Shown here: one piece after another, positions 1 to 10,956 of the stretch
How the letters are laid out: each line of letters begins with the position of its first letter
How positions within the stretch are numbered: position 1 is the stretch's first letter
NCBI RefSeq assembly: GCF_014898815.1
Contig: NW_026515547.1
Location: 372,001 to 436,000, forward strand
Source of the DNA: Panonychus citri
Taxonomy: Eukaryota; Arthropoda; Arachnida; Trombidiformes; Tetranychidae
Reading direction: 5' to 3'
DNA: 64,000 bases
The notes under the pieces: model-generated
The model's input: only the letters and a program-made list of their open reading frames with translations
Database searches by the model: none
What the model was told of the DNA's origin: nothing
Position numbers and translations under genes: made by a program

Positions 1-2523
1 GATATAATTGCCTCAGCATTTGAGACTTGTGGTCAATTGAAATTCAAATCGAATCCTATTCCTTTAGAAATTGAGATTACCAAAAGTTCTGGAAAGGATT
101 TTGTTTCACATTCAATTATTACTTCCAAATCGGATGGGACATTTTGCTCATTTTTAGAGCCGGGAAAATACCGATTCAAACCCATTATTCCAGTTGACCA
201 GGAAAACGAGCTTGTATTTACTCCTAAATATTTAGAACTGTTGATCGAAGAAAAGTCCAAACTCGATCTTACATTTCACCAATTCGCTGCCTCTGTTTCA
301 GGTTCATTAATATTGAAAGAACCAAAAGTTATAGTGAACGATATCAGCATTGATTTAATTTTAGATGATAAGACTATTGATAGTGTTCAACCTGATCAAC
401 AATCAAAAGAATTCAAATTCAAATCTATTGCTCCAGGTAAATATCGTCTTAGACTTCGTAAGGGAGATAATATCTGGTGTTGGAAAGAAGATGAAATGAC
501 CATTAACATATTGGACGAAGATTTAACCGGAATCAAGTTTACTCAAATCGGCTATTATCTAACTCTAGTCACCTCTCACCCCGTGAAAGTTACAATAACT
601 CATACAACATCTAAGAAATCAATTAATGCTGAAATCAAAAATGTCCAGCAACCTTTCCGTCAATGTTTACTTGAATCAGGTCGATACGAAGTCAACACTG
701 TCTCATGTCATTCATTTAAAAACGAAAAAGGCCTCAAGGAGCCTTTTATTTTCGATACTCGAACCAAGGAAACATCTTCATCACTAATTATCCGAGCTTA
801 CAAACACCAATTAACCGGGTCGGTGACAGTTACTGTTCCAGTTGAAAGTTCTGAAGAGTTTGTCCTTTCATTAACTCGTAAATCAAATATTAACGATCAA
901 AAGGGATCAACAAATGGATTGGATTATTTACCCAGCTCATCTAAATCCGATAATCAAGGCAATCTAATCAAAATGTTTAAATTTTCCTTATTCGCTGAGC
1001 CCAATGAATTGCTCACAATTGTACCATCGTCGACATCCCTTTATTCAAGCCTCCTAAATTTGAAAAGACCATGGGCTCTGATTGTTTGCTCGATGCTGTT
1101 TCATTCAAAGGACGTAGTGGACTATTTATCAAAGGATCAATTTCTCCACCCCTGATGGATGCTACAATTAAATTATATTCTCGAAGTGATGATCAACTTA
1201 TGTATGAAACCGTCACGGATGCCGAAGGGAAATACACCGCTGGTCCTTTTGATTGTTGTGATGCAGGAATTACCATTGACCGTATGATTTATGCTAAAGC
1301 GGAAAAAGTGGGATATTTATTGAAAGAATCATCTAAATTTGGTCAATTTGTTAGCGAGAAACTTTCATCACTAATTGTGAAAGTTACTAATGCCGATGGA
1401 TCACCATTGCCTGAAGTGCTCATCTCCATCTCTGGTGGTTCTAATAATTTCCGTAAAAATCTAATCACTCCTGCAACCGGTGAATTATCATTTATTGGAT
1501 TAAATCCTGGTGAATATTTCATGAGATCAGTTTTGAAAGAGTTTAAATTTGATCCAGCTTCAAGAATTGTTGACATTAAACAAGGTGAATCTGTTACACT
1601 CAATGTCAAAGGTGAAAGAGTTGCTTACAGTTGCTATGGCTCGTTAACTTCCATGTCAGGTAACTAAACAATCTAATCATTTCTGAATCACTTGATTACT
1701 AATTGTTGACTTATTTTATTTGTTTTATTTACACAGAAGAGCCTGAAGCTAATATTTTAGTTGAAGCTGTTGGTATTATGGAGTTAATGAACAAGGATTT
1801 GATTGTAAACAGTTACAAGAAGAGGTAACATCAGAATCTAATGGTAACTTTAGAATTCGTGATTTAAAACCTGGATGCAATTATCGAGTTAGTGTTAAGA
1901 AATCAAATGAGCAAAATTTAATCGCACGTTCATTACCAGAAAATGTGATAATCTCCGTTGGAAGAGCCGATGTTACCGGCATTAAATTGATACTTTTCAC
2001 TCGGAGTAACACCATGGAATTGACTGGAGATATTATAACTAATCCAGAATTTTGGCCTTCACTCCGTGTTAAACTTTTCTCTGAATCGATTGGCGATCAA
2101 TTGTTGGCCTCAATTCCAGTGACCAGTGGTTTCTTTTCCATTCCAACGCAAATTCCAGTAGACAATCGTTGGTATATTCTAAAATTGGAATCAACTCTGC
2201 CCACTTATTTATATTACTATGAAACGGCCTCTCTTACTTTCCAGGCCAATACAACATACTCACATTTTCAATTCCAATTTGATCCAAAACAATCATCTAA
2301 TTCAGATTCTTTCAATGGGGAACAAGATAACATCAGCACTGGATCACTTTTCACTTTACCTTTGTTTCTCCTTTTAGGTTTAATAATCTACAAATTTGAT
2401 AAAGTTAAACCGATTTTCGATTATGTTATCGAGAAAGTTTGGTCAACAATACATCCCGATGGAAGATCATCTCCAAATTCTGACGGTTCGTTACGTCGTA
2501 AAATCAAATCACGACGAACCTAA
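1..2523 (+). pseudogene. NOMO: NOMO (nodal modulator / ER membrane complex subunit), copy 1, partial, two frameshifts
   Basis: The reading frame enters from the left edge and covers about the last two thirds of NOMO, a single-pass ER protein built of transthyretin/carboxypeptidase-regulatory-like beta-sandwich repeats. It is known as a partner of nicalin and TMEM147 in the BOS complex at the ER translocon. Recognisable stretches are IIASAFETCGQ near the start, YSCYG before the intron, and one C-terminal membrane segment (LFTLPLFLLLGLIIY) followed by a short basic tail ending KSRRT. One intron with GT..AG ends lies at 1660-1736. Relative to the copy at 41.3-44.3 kb there is a one-base loss in a T run near 1040 and a second frame slip near 1775 (ATTATGG versus ATTGGCGG). 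Either this copy is decaying or the assembly has indel errors. The N-terminal exons lie outside the window. Confidence 0.85.
1660..1736 (+). other. Intron in NOMO copy 1
   Basis: It begins GTAACTAA and ends TTTACACAG. Joining the flanking exons gives an in-frame S-E-E-P-E, as expected for NOMO. The same intron sits at 43455-43532 in the second copy, one T longer. Confidence 0.8.
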
Positions 2524-2958
2524 TACACTTTTTTTTTAGAATTTAGGATAAATTTTTATCTAAATTAATTTAAGCCTTATAGTCTTGAGAAATTATTATT
2601 TACGATCTTGTTTGCTCGTAACAATTATCATTTGTAATAATTTAACTTTTCTCTCACAAGCAAATCAATTGTAATTTACACTGCGATAAACACTTTTATA
2701 CATCTACATGTATATTGATACAGGTAAACGGGAAGAATTAAATCATTTTTTGTTATCTATTAACAACTAAAATTGTCGAATATTTTTCATTGTTGCTTTT
2801 ATGATAAACACAATTAACATCGATGAACGATAAACAATAATTTGAAAAGTGATCGACATTTATTGTTGGAATCAAATGACTACATGATTACATATACAAA
2901 GAGAAATACAAAATTTGGTTTAAACGAAAAAACAATTAGTTTTAATTTACAATTTGGA
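2524..2958. other. NOMO 3' flank, convergent with the PNPT1 3' end
   Basis: This AT-rich stretch between the NOMO stop and the PNPT1 stop (opposite strand) is duplicated at 44321-44762 with only small indels and substitutions. It contains no ORF. It presumably holds both 3' UTRs. Confidence 0.6.
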
Positions 2959-3021
2959 TCAACTATCAGTGTTTTCCAACCAATTACCTCCTATTGGATC
3001 TAGAGCTTGAAGTACACGTCG
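2959..3021 (-). pseudogene. PNPT1: PNPT1 copy 1, C-terminal scrap
   Basis: About 63 bp identical to the last codons of PNPT1 in the second copy (44763 onward), ending with the same stop codon. Homology stops at 3021, where LINE-bearing sequence begins. The next PNPT1 sequence appears at about 7857, on the far side of the insertion. Roughly 115 bp present in copy 2 (about 44825-44940) is missing here. Confidence 0.8.
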
Positions 3022-3178
3022 ATTTTGTGTATCGAATATTGATTCATTTCTTTGTTCTATTGTAGAGAGAGTGAGTATCGATTGATCGATCGATGATTTC
3101 TGGAGATCGTTTCACTGACCCAGAAGTTAGAGGCCAATTCAGTTTCTTTAGCTAAACCAAATTCAAATTCTTGAGGTA

Positions 3179-3601
3179 TTGGACACAAAGGATAAACTCA
3201 AAAAAGTTATTTTCAGGGCGAATCGAACAGAAATAATTAACAACAACTGGAAGCTTGAGATGAAGAATGGTGACAACATCGAGATTGGTGATTATTTTAA
3301 CTTTGATCAGTGTCCATCATGTTGTAAACTGGTTGGTGAGCGTATGTGCATCTGCAGTGGAGATGAGAAATGCTCGAACTGTGGTGAATCTCGAAGTAAT
3401 CATGGTGGTACATGCAATCGTAGACCCATTAGCTGCATTGCTTGCGAAGCCCCTGATAATCTAATAGACAGAAAGCACGTAACCAACGACTTTTTATGCC
3501 CACAATTCGATAAGATAATTAACTTTGAGATGCTTGGGGTCAAGTGTGATTATGAATTCGTAAGAATTCTAATGTTTTCGCCAATTATCAGACATCGTTA
3601 A
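3179..3601 (+). pseudogene. LINE ORF1 (gag-like) cysteine-rich fragment
   Basis: About 140 codons. The centre has closely spaced Cys/His groups (CPSCC, CICSGDEKCSNCG, then SNHGGTC, SCIAC and a later H..FLC), resembling the multiple zinc knuckles at the C-end of LINE ORF1 proteins, which bind the element RNA. The N-terminal part of a normal ORF1 is absent or unrecognisable, so it is probably truncated. The assignment rests on this pattern and on its place upstream of an endonuclease-RT ORF. Confidence 0.55.
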
Positions 3602-3994
3602 AAACAGGAGAACAAAAATTAATTGCAATTTACTTCTATATAAGTTCTCAAAAGAAACATGAAAAAACCTAAAAGGGAACTTGTTTTCCTCATTTAACAA
3701 AATTTTTTCTTCCTTTATACCAATACACAATTAACCGAGTTTTCTCCTTCATTAACTATTATATTAACCTTTAGACTTACATATTTGGCGCCAACCGACT
3801 TCAACTCTTATTGTAAACCCAAAGTTGAGGGTTACTTATCTATATAGACTCAACCTTGTGTAAACATGTTACTTACAAGTCTTAAATAAACAAAATCTTT
3901 CTTTAAACAAGTTAATTAATCTATCTTCTCAATTTACAATTTCTTTTAACAGTTAAACAACAATAATATTCTGAAAAGGATAAAAGAAAGAAAA
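3602..3994 (+). other. LINE spacer between ORF1 and ORF2
   Basis: AT-rich sequence with no ORF of note. It contains TATA-like and short direct repeats, and no gene is seen. Confidence 0.4.
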
Positions 3995-4914
3995 ATGAAT
4001 ATCAAAATTAGTTATGCCAATGTTTGCAAAAGGAAAAATACGAGCGACATTGTTGGAAGACTTTCGGAAGGAAGACGATTTGTAATATGCAGTGAAGACC
4101 AGGACAATGGCCAATATGAAGACGATATCAAAGGGGACAGAATTAGACTTCACTCTCCTCCTTCTTGGCGAATTAAGAGACATTTTATCTCTGGTAACAT
4201 TGTCGTTGGGATGTATAACAAAAACGGTTGCCATATAATTGTGGTGGCTGTTTACTCCAGCCCGGGAAACATGCCAGTTCTTGCGTCTCTCACGAATATC
4301 GTTCTCAAACTACCTGAGAATTATTCATGTTTTATCATAGGTGATGTAAACTTAGAAACTGATTTATGGGCGGACACAACTCTCATGTGAACAAATCAAT
4401 CTCTGAAGAATTGAGAAATGCTCTAATCACCAAGGGATTCGTGTCAGTTTTGCCGAGAGATGTTATATCTGGTGTGACGAGACCGGCCGTTAGATCTGCA
4501 TCGTCGAGAGGAACACGCATTGATATTGCTCTCACGAATGCGAAAGTACTGGAGAATAAATCGTTCATTGAAAAATGCGAATGGCTGAATTTGGATCATC
4601 ACTTGATAAGATTGGCTGTTAAAATTAAATTCAATACCAAACGGATTAACAATCAGGATCTTTATCAAATAAGATATGAAAATCAACAGTCCTGTCCGGT
4701 CAATGCGAATTTGGAAGATCAAATCTCCTGGCTGTTGAATATGGGTCGCGGAGTTAAAAGGGTAATGTCCGAGACTGGAAACAGGAAGACTCGTCGTTTG
4801 AAAAAGAAGCTCAGGAAAGCTGGAACACAAGAGCGGAACAAATTCATTGAGAAATTAAAAGAATATCGGGCGAAAAAGCGGGTCTGTAATGTAAACACTC
4901 TAAATAATGAATAA
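3995..4914 (+). pseudogene. LINE ORF2, endonuclease part (frameshifted)
   Basis: Two overlapping frames (3995-4390 and 4366-4914) together carry signatures of a LINE apurinic/apyrimidinic-like endonuclease: IIGDVNLETDLW (the GD-N motif), then RGTRIDIALTN and LNLDHHLI (the S/T-x-I-D and D-H motifs near the end of the fold). This enzyme nicks target DNA to prime reverse transcription. A frame change near 4370-4390 and a stop codon at 4912-4914 separate it from the RT, which lies in the same frame as the second piece. The ORF is therefore broken. Confidence 0.7.
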
Positions 4915-4983
4915 CTGATAAAATTAGTACGCAGCAGATCAAACTGCGATACGATTACCTTCGACCTACCGATCGCCAGGAAA

Positions 4984-6684
4984 ATGATGCTATTTCAAAA
5001 ATACAATCTGCCTCCAAGTGGTTTGCGTCCAATTCACTCATGTGGCTTAGATCCAAAGGAAAGAGAAAAAGCGCTCAACATGAAGTTCAAAAGTAGCTCA
5101 GGGTGGGCTGATCCATTCAGCCTTCAACGTTGGTTAAAAATTTGGGACAAACATAAATTAGCTATTGTGAACATGGTTGACGGACTATTCAAGAGGGAAT
5201 GGATACCGGGTGATTTGCTGATTAGTGGGGGTACGCTGATACCCAAAGCGAATGGTGATTTTCGGACCGTGCGTACTCAATCGTTCTTATCCAAAATAAT
5301 TGACAGGATATTGGTCGATCGTCTTAAAAAATGGAACCAGGAAACTCAGGCAATAGATGAAGGGCTGCAGTTTGCTTATCTTGGTCAGAAGAAAGAGAAA
5401 CTCTTGTATAAATTATATGATAAGTATCGGGAATATGATTATGTTATTGCTGCTGATCTAACTAAAGCATTCGATAAAGTTTCGAGAGTTGAAATAATCA
5501 GAAGACTGGAACCTTTGGACCGACAGACTAAAAGTATGATAAAGAACTTCATACGCAAAAGACGACTACGAACTTTTCAAAATGGTAACTTGAAGGTGGT
5601 TGAAGACGCCGAGGGATTACAAGGTTTTGGTCTTGGTCCATTGTTATTTGTTCTGGCCATGGACGAGTCGTTGAAAATGCTGAACTCGAGACCGGAGGAG
5701 ATGATTGTTCTAGCATACGCGGATGACGTGATGATAATGACGAACAGTATAAAAGAATCTGTCGCCAAGGTTAAATTTATCTTTGGTCTCATTAATCTTG
5801 AATTGAATGAAACAAAGACGAAGGTAATACAACTGAACAATCCGAGGAAGCCAAATACCATTCTGGGTATGGTGACGGTTATGAGCACATGGCCTGAAGC
5901 AATAATTAGACAACTGGTGGCTAAAATCAAGCTTAATCAACAACAATTAGCGATTATGAGTCTCTTAACAGTGGAACAATTGAAAATATTTTACAACACG
6001 TACCTAGGTCATAGCATGAAGACTCTGGGTCCAAGCCCCTGGTTTGAGAACAAGCTCTACAAATACAGAGTCATTATGTTGATGCGAGTGGGCAGAATGA
6101 TAACAAGTAAATTACACCATCAGAAAACAAAATATCGTGACAAATTCTTTGAATCACTTCATGGTCTACCCAATCCGTTTGCTACTTACTTCGTGGAGAT
6201 GATAATGGATCTGTGGGGTGGCGATTTCTCAGAAGAATCATTTCCTGTTATTGGTTGGGCTCCTGAGATTAGAAGACACTGGTCATGGACAATGGATTGG
6301 GAATATATAACGGAAAAAACATGTGGTAGTGATGAATGGGGTGATGTTTGGGTTGTGATAAATTCAGCGGGACTCTTTTGTTGGAGGGAAAACTTTGGCA
6401 TGCAAATTCATGAGCACTACGAACCAGTTGGTGTCTATTCAAACTTTGACAAGGAGAGAGTTCTGATGAGTTTGTGTAGGAGAAAGGCGAACTCAAGTCG
6501 TAAACTTCGAATACTCTGTAACGAAAAACAGAAAGGTTACAATAGTGTTAAAGAGTCTGAATTGGTCGATCTACTGGGGTGGACGCTGGAGAAAGTGGAA
6601 ATGATGGAATGTAACAATGAAGGACAAATAGAGTCTCAACCACTTCCAATAGACAAAACGAAAAATCAAATAGCAAAAAAATAA
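4984..6684 (+). pseudogene. LINE ORF2, reverse transcriptase part
   Basis: A 566-codon open frame with the ordered RT motifs: LIPKANGDFRTV, AADLTKAFDKVS (first catalytic Asp), GLQGFGLGPLLFVLAMD, and AYADDVMIM (catalytic YADD box), then a long thumb/C-terminal region. Only the single stop at 4912-4914 divides it from the endonuclease frame. It copies its own RNA at nicked DNA. A further open frame at 6726-7010 may be its frameshifted tail. No RNase H motif was noticed. Confidence 0.85.
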
Positions 6685-6725
6685 GACAGAAGCTCGAGAA
6701 GTTAGAAGTTACTGACAATGTTAAT

Positions 6726-7010
6726 ATGCTTAAGGGTTTGATGAAACTAATATTCAGACGAAACAATTTGTTAATCTTCAGAAAATCAATCAAATATTAT
6801 ATGAGAGCGCTGATGAAAAATATCAAATTCGTTGAATGCAATCTTAAGCTATTGATACACGAGTGCTACGAGATGATGGATTCTGTGCACATACAACACT
6901 GCCCCTCGTATCGCCCTAAATCTGGTTGGCAGCTCAGGAGGAGTAATTGTCGCGAAATAAGCAAATTATTTCAAACCATGAGAAACAACATTGAACTAAG
7001 TAAAAAGTGA
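6726..7010 (+). pseudogene. Possible frameshifted LINE ORF2 tail
   Basis: A 94-codon basic ORF just after the RT stop, in a different frame. It has no recognised motif. Its position suggests the end of ORF2 or a 3' UTR ORF. Confidence 0.3.
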
Positions 7011-7127
7011 ACAAATGTTATCAAACTTTCCGCTCGCAGAGACTCAGAGAGTCGACTCCCAATGGGGGAGCCACCAATTGGTGAGAGCTGCTGTTGAATC
7101 AGCAATGATGCGACGCCATCATTAACT

Positions 7128-7598
7128 CTATTTAACAACATCAACAAAGATTCTGCCACAGAAACCATAGTCTCTCAATAGGTGGACAGCGAGTTCAGGA
7201 TTGTCAGAGGTAATGAGCTGCTCAAGTATTAACCTGGTATTTAAACTGAGAAGATCAAAAGCAGGCAGAAGAAATTCACAGTATCTGACATAAAGATCAG
7301 TCTTCTTCATTAATTTGTTTCTGGCTTCAGCTGTTAGCTTAATGAAGATTAGCAAATTATCTTTGTTTTTCATTTGTTGAACCTCTCTCACCCATTCTTC
7401 CTTAAGATGATTAGATTTCCACAACATCTTCTGAACAATCTCTCGAGGAGCCATTTTTTCCCCATGAACATACAGGTATATAATCATCTCACCAGGAATT
7501 GTTTCATTCATAGCAAAGCTTTTTTCCTCTTCAGTACAGGGTGTAATTTTGATGTTTTGTTCACTAGTTTTAACATTCGTCTGCTCAGAGACAGTCAT
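7128..7598 (-). CDS. Unknown 156-aa ORF, perhaps ORF1 of another retroelement
   Basis: A complete ATG-to-stop frame opposite to the LINE. The protein is mixed alpha/beta by eye, with Lys/Glu-rich helices (KEEWVREVQQMKNKDN) and a Leu-rich end. No zinc knuckle or catalytic motif was recognised. It lies between the LINE and the resumption of PNPT1, inside sequence absent from the duplicate locus, so it is probably part of a mobile element. RRM-like ORF1 proteins of LINEs are one possibility, but I do not recognise the family. Confidence 0.35.
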   Translation of the reverse strand: MTVSEQTNVKTSEQNIKITPCTEEEKSFAMNETIPGEMIIYLYVHGEKMAPREIVQKMLWKSNHLKEEWVREVQQMKNKDNLLIFIKLTAEARNKLMKKTDLYVRYCEFLLPAFDLLSLNTRLILEQLITSDNPELAVHLLRDYGFCGRIFVDVVK

Positions 7599-7856
7599 AG
7601 TAAAGGTTCAGTGGTGATATTTCACAAATTAAATCAGAAAAGAAGTTAAATTCTTACTTAGAGAAACGTTCATTTTATTATAGAGTAAAAGAAAAAGGTA
7701 AACAAATAAATGAATAAGGAGTCAAATCAAACATTGTCAAGCTCTAATCATAAGATTTTCAAACGCCCTCTATTGTCTTTTACCAGAATCAAACTTCGTC
7801 CATGATGATGTGATGATACGAGTGATTTACTTTTGTATTAGTAGTATTTGTTGAGT

Positions 7857-8691
7857 TCGATTTGGTATGAAAACGGGATCCATCCCGGGAAAAATGATCA
7901 CCTTAACACCGGAATCAATTATATCGACAACTTTGGCCGTGTAAATTGCTTTGAATTCAAGTTTCTTTTCGTAATCATCCATCTCGAGAAGTTGATCAAT
8001 CGTTTTCTTGGCAATTTCATAAGACTTTTTGTCCGGTGCAAAGAGAATCAATTTATTTGGATCGCCATCATCTTGTCGTAAATTAATTCCATAATTAACA
8101 GTTAATTTACGAATTGTTGATCCACCATAACTGAAAATTCGTGATCGACGATGAGGTGGAATCTCAATTGTCTCTGTTATCGGCCAATTTTCTTTATGAG
8201 AAACATTTGGCTGACGAATCGTTCTGCTCATGATTTCGAGGATTTTTCTAGTAGCCTCTTGACCTTGGGTCAAGGCATCTTTGATAACCTTAATTGGTAA
8301 TCCATGAGGTAATTTAATATCTAATTGTAGAGCAGTTAATCCAGAACCAGTTCCTGCCATCTTGAAGTCCATTTCACCGAAATGATCCTCAATACCAAGA
8401 ATATCGGTAAGGATGATAAACTTTTCATCTTGAGGTAATAATTTTGACGATTGATGATCATCTTTGTTTTCCGAAGTGTGAATCAGGCCAATGGCAACAC
8501 CCGCCGTGGGATGTGTAACCGGAACTCCACCGTCCATCAAAGCTAAACTTCCCGCACAAACACTGGCCATAGAAGACGACCCGTTAGATCCAAGAACTTC
8601 ACAATTAAGTCTAGTTGTGAAGGGAAAATCTATCGGCATTGATAGTCGAAGTGCTTTCTCGGCTAAGGCTCCGTGTCCAATTTCCCGTCAT
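7857..8691 (-). pseudogene. PNPT1: PNPT1 copy 1, central fragment
   Basis: Minus-strand frame matching the second RNase PH domain and the KH domain of polynucleotide phosphorylase: PIDFPFTTRLNCEV, NGSSSMASVCAGSLALMD, TDILGIEDHFGEMDFK (metal-binding Asp region), then SYGGSTIRKL in the KH domain and the start of S1. It is near identical to 44940-45775. Here the homopolymers around 7886-7900 keep the frame through FPGMDPVFIPN, whereas copy 2 is shifted there. Homology ends abruptly at 8691 (CCCGTC), where unrelated sequence begins, so the N-terminal half is missing and the C-terminus is displaced by the LINE. Confidence 0.9.
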
Positions 8692-8769
8692 TAACATAAT
8701 TTTTCTCTCATTTTCTCAGGCTGTATATTTATATGAATTTTTAAGTTGTTTTTATCACCATCTTTATCA

Positions 8770-9114
8770 ATTTTTTGGCTTTTTATTTCCAACATCAGCA
8801 AACAAATTTTTATATTTTTTGGTTTTCTCGCCTAACTTTTTTTCCGCAGCGGCGATAATTTTTTCATTTCGTTTTTTTCACCTTCAGGAGTAACCAATAC
8901 TCGTTGGTACATACCAATAAGTTTCTGTTCTGTTTCTGCTTATGGATGTCATTTTGCGGCATTTCCTTCATTTTCTGAGCTCTTTCCTTGGCTCTAAATT
9001 TGGCTTTTTGGTTTTTAGTTAATCCTTCAGGGTAACGCTGTAAAGAAAAATTCATCCATTATGAACATTCAAACTCAAAATTCATGTATCAAGAAAACTT
9101 ACCTGGCTATCCAT
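8770..9114 (-). pseudogene. Small basic coiled-coil protein gene, two exons, frame-disturbed
   Basis: Minus strand. An ATG at 9114 opens a four-codon exon (M-D-S-Q) ending at 9103. A 65-bp intron with GTAAGT...TTTACAG ends follows (9038-9102), and exon 2 continues RYPEGLTKNQKAKFRAKER, a Lys/Arg-rich helix. Downstream frames read LIGMYQRVLVTPEGE and later KLGEKTKKYKNLF, but one-base slips in A/T runs put these pieces in different frames. The clean intron argues for a real gene. The slips could be decay or sequence error. The 3' end lies near the broken edge of PNPT1 copy 1. I do not recognise the family. Confidence 0.45.
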
Positions 9115-9651
9115 TATATCGATATTTAGAATTTTAAAAACTCAAGTAAAACCGTAAAGAATATCTATTGAAAAGAAAAAGAATATAAGGAATAAATGAA
9201 TTAAAAAACATATATAAATTCAGTATAAAAGCTTATTACAAAAGACTAAAGGACAAACTTGAAGGTCATCACAAAAATGTAATGCTTTATAAAAGAAGTC
9301 GGATTAACTTACACTATGAAAACTCAGTATGAAATTTTTTTGTTAAAGAAGAGAGGGTTGAGAATGTTGGTGAAAATTGAGGTGCAGAAGATTCAAGAAA
9401 AGTAAACGGAAATCTGATAAATGAATGAAAAAAATGAAGAAAATGGTTAGAATAAAATTATATAAATTCATAAAACATGAATTAGAATTCAGAAGAGTTT
9501 GTTCATCACTAGAGATGTAAGGACAACCCCGAAGGTTATCACATACATCTCTTGGACTCGCATTTAAACATCAATCTGAACTTACCAAGTCAAAAGCTGG
9601 AGACAAACTGAGCTTAAAACTGTAGGTCATGCTATTTATATGTAAAATAAA
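9115..9651. other. AT-rich region with hairpin-forming repeat units
   Basis: No ORF. A unit with the consensus AAGGAC...AAGGTnATCACA occurs at about 9250-9280 and, better preserved, at 9499-9571. The latter is mirrored on the other strand at about 10464-10527. Confidence 0.4.
9499..9571. repeat. Left arm of an inverted, hairpin-forming repeat
   Basis: This segment can fold on itself (AGAGATGT pairs with ACATCTCT, with an inner AACC/GGTT). It is repeated in inverse orientation at 10464-10527, where the stem reads AGAGACGA/TCGTCTCT, so paired bases changed together. Both arms share a flank reading CTTGGACTCGCAT. Confidence 0.55.
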
Positions 9652-10199
9652 GAGCTTCAGCCAGAAATTTCACTGAATATTTCCAATCAGAATTTAACAC
9701 CAAAAATATGAATTCCAATTTATCACTTCCTTGGAAATAATAACCAATCGAAGCTGAAAAGGAATTAATTAATTAACTCAATTCAGAGTGAACAATTTAA
9801 TCTTTATTAATTTTTAATTTAGATAAATTTAATTAATCATCAACATGATTAATTAACCATCACCAACATCAGCTAGTAATCAACTGACTTGTTGTTGTTG
9901 TTGTTGTTGATTGCCATCAACAATCAAATCATCATCATCATCAACAATTGATGTTGATTAACAAAATTAATATTTGTTAACCTGTTGTGGTTGATCAATA
10001 GCAACAATAACAATAAATGTTTGGCAACAATTAGTTAATTAATTGTAGGTTGAGAGAGAGAGAAATTAAATCAAAAAGAAAGAGAAAATAAAAGAGAAAA
10101 AGAAAGAGAAAAAGAAAGAAAAAGAAAATAAAGAAAGAGATGAGAAAGAGGATTTCTTATCCTTTGGTTTCTCTTTCCAAAAGTTGACTTTACATTACA
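9652..10199 (-). repeat. Diverged solo LTR related to the intact gypsy element at 24.4-29.7 kb
   Basis: It shares with the LTRs at 24387-24971 and 29084-29713, in the same order: AAATTTCA near the start, ATATGAATTCCAA, CACTTCCTTGGAAATA, a (TTG)n tract, CAACAATCAA runs, a long GAAA-rich tract, and the end CTTTACATTACA at 10199. The left boundary is only approximate. No internal coding sequence follows, so it is probably a solo LTR left by recombination, older than the intact copy. Confidence 0.7.
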
Positions 10200-10956
10200 T
10201 ATATCATTGGTTTTGACTACGTGACCGTAGACAGAGAAATAGACAGACAAAAAGAAAGAGAGGTGCCTACGTGACAGCGAGTTTACAATGCCAGATGTTA
10301 AATTCCAGATGTTTCAGGCCAGATGTTGAACAATGTCCAATCAAATTCAAGCAGATGTTTATTGTGTCTATTTCTCTTACACTTGGAATAATTATTGCAA
10401 GTCCCGTTAAGGTCTCAGTTTGTTTTCATCTTTCGTAGTGGTAAGTTGATTTTCCATTTTCTCATGCGAGTCCAAGAGACGATTGTGATGGTCTTTGGGA
10501 CCGTCCTTTCGTCTCTAGTGATGAGCAAAAGTTAGCTCAATTAACCCTGAGAAATGAACTTATCCTTTTTATCTTTCTTTAGTTATTATTCAGATTCAGA
10601 TATATTCAGAAGTTTTATCTACATAATCCGATTCAAGCGTTATTTTTTGAGTCTTTCCATTTAGTGATAAGTACACATTTAGTGTATGTTATAAGATGTT
10701 TTTATATATAGCTAGTCTTAGAAATAATGATAATCATTTGTGATGAGCATCAGGCTTGTCTTTTTATCTCTAGTGACAAGTTTTAATATTATAGTTACAA
10801 ATTATTTTTGTTTGATTAACTTATTTTGCATCATTCTAGTTTAACTTGGCTATCTCCTAAATAGAATACCTTAGTTTGCATCAAAAATGGTTCTCTCGTA
10901 TAGAGAAAGAGTGAGTATAGAAAATAAAATTAAGTCGAGAATAAATATGTAATTTG
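10200..10956. other. Non-coding region with right hairpin arm
   Basis: AT-rich with no ORF. It holds short copies of a CCAGATGTT phrase at 10290-10330 and the inverted hairpin arm (10464-10527). A partial related phrase (ATCTCTAGTGACAAG) occurs near 10770-10785. Confidence 0.4.
10464..10527. repeat. Right arm of the inverted hairpin repeat
   Basis: Reverse-oriented counterpart of 9499-9571. It has stem AGAGACGA/TCGTCTCT and inner GGTC/GACC, with compensatory changes relative to the left arm. Confidence 0.55.

Larger units (their letters stand above)
3022..7856 (+). mobile_element. LINE-containing insertion that splits PNPT1 copy 1
   Basis: This 4.8-kb block is absent from the duplicate locus at 44.8-45 kb. 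On the + strand it carries a cysteine-rich ORF1 remnant, an apurinic-type endonuclease domain and a reverse transcriptase in the order expected of a non-LTR retrotransposon. A separate minus-strand ORF (7128-7598) may come from a second element. No poly-A tail or clean target duplication was found. The junctions share only a short TCGATTT, and the insertion comes with a deletion of target DNA. The clade (I/Jockey/R1-like) is not resolved by eye. Confidence 0.75.

Noticed and set aside
9895..10140. Apparent satellite made of (TTG)n and GAAA repeats
   Set aside because: Explained as the internal low-complexity part of the gypsy-2-type LTR, since the order of landmarks matches the two LTRs at 24.4 and 29.1 kb.
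9499..10527. Hammerhead-type ribozyme in the hairpin repeats
   Set aside because: I looked for the CUGANGA and GAAA core in both orientations and could not place both with the needed stems.
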